DNA of 62,819 bases, taken from the IMG/VR virus record IMGVR_UViG_3300038549_000020, positions 1 through 62,819 of that record; one strand, given 5' to 3'. The stretch is from a virus. This document shows, piece by piece, positions 62,733 through 62,819 of this stretch. Made by a program: the position numbers and the translations under genes. The number at the start of each line of letters is the position of its first letter. Within the stretch, counting starts at the first letter, position 1. The notes beneath the pieces were generated by a model that searched no databases, was not told the origin of the DNA, and worked only from the letters and a program-made list of their open reading frames with translations.

Positions 62733-62819
62733 CCTGTCCCTTGCTTTCTTGGCGTCGCGGCGTGCCGCGTGGGGCGATCAGTGTCTATGTGGTTGTGGCG
62801 TTGCGGCTGGTCAGGTCCC
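62733..62819 (-). other. 3' continuation of the gene cut at base 1
   Basis: No credible gene within these bases alone. In one minus frame it reads DLTSRNATTT before a stop, which would be the end of the small zinc protein starting at base 141 if a few bases are missing at the junction. The short remainder before GTG 62732 carries no other feature I can see. Confidence 0.45.

Overview
The window reads as an essentially complete genome of a temperate, siphovirus-like actinobacteriophage, cut open inside its head-gene cluster. It is GC-rich, with tightly overlapping genes (ATGA/GTGA junctions). The virion genes all lie on the minus strand and run off both ends: small terminase at 12.57 kb down through terminase, portal, protease and capsid to a gene cut at base 1, then again from a head-tail connector at 62.7 kb down through tail genes to lysis at 51.9 kb. 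Joining the two ends gives one normal late operon, so the molecule is circular or circularly permuted. An actinobacterial host is supported by the initiator-type tRNA-fMet, the promoter style (many apparently leaderless transcripts), a DUF2637/FtsK-TraB transfer-like module and LuxR-type regulators. The genus cannot be read from the sequence.

Layout. (a) 1-12.6 kb, minus: small terminase, ParB-methyltransferase, large terminase, three small genes, a portal fused to a collagen-like region and a MuF-like domain, ClpP-like protease, HK97-type capsid, and decoration-type proteins (beta-helix, LamG). A plus-strand HTH gene sits inside this block. (b) 12.7-18.7 kb: small genes on both strands, a tRNA cluster with one good initiator tRNA and two irregular tRNA-like sequences, an Acb2-like small protein, and a small gene with an apparent frameshift. 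(c) 18.7-22.5 kb, minus: recombination operon (Sak4-type ATPase, partner, zinc protein, C5 methyltransferase) behind a recognisable promoter/operator. (d) 22.5-35.7 kb, mostly minus: early lytic operon from a Cro-like gene through two unknown proteins, a GGDEF diguanylate-cyclase-like protein and many small proteins to a replication initiator with candidate origin iterons inside it, then a series of LuxR/sigma-type HTH genes.

(e) 35.7-38.3 kb: immunity and integration cassette: divergent cro-like and repressor genes, the repressor directly upstream of a tyrosine integrase, then a candidate lipoprotein and small genes. (f) 38.3-43.6 kb, plus: a module resembling actinobacterial conjugative plasmids (DUF2637/Spd-like membrane protein, second membrane protein, FtsK/TraB-like ATPase) with palindromic repeats between genes. 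(g) 43.6-51.8 kb: accessory regulators with paired operators, an AbrB-like protein, a Csx17/Cas8-like protein, and a plus-strand operon ending in an AcrVA2-like candidate. (h) 51.9-62.7 kb, minus: holin-like proteins, M15 peptidase, tail proteins, tape measure, tail chaperones with a -1 overlap, major tail proteins and connectors.

How it works together (inference): the repressor blocks the cro-like and other early promoters; on induction the minus-strand early operon makes the initiator and the recombination operon makes Sak4. No DNA polymerase, primase or helicase gene is visible, so replication probably recruits the host replisome. The transfer-like module, GGDEF protein and candidate counter-defence proteins are the unusual cargo.
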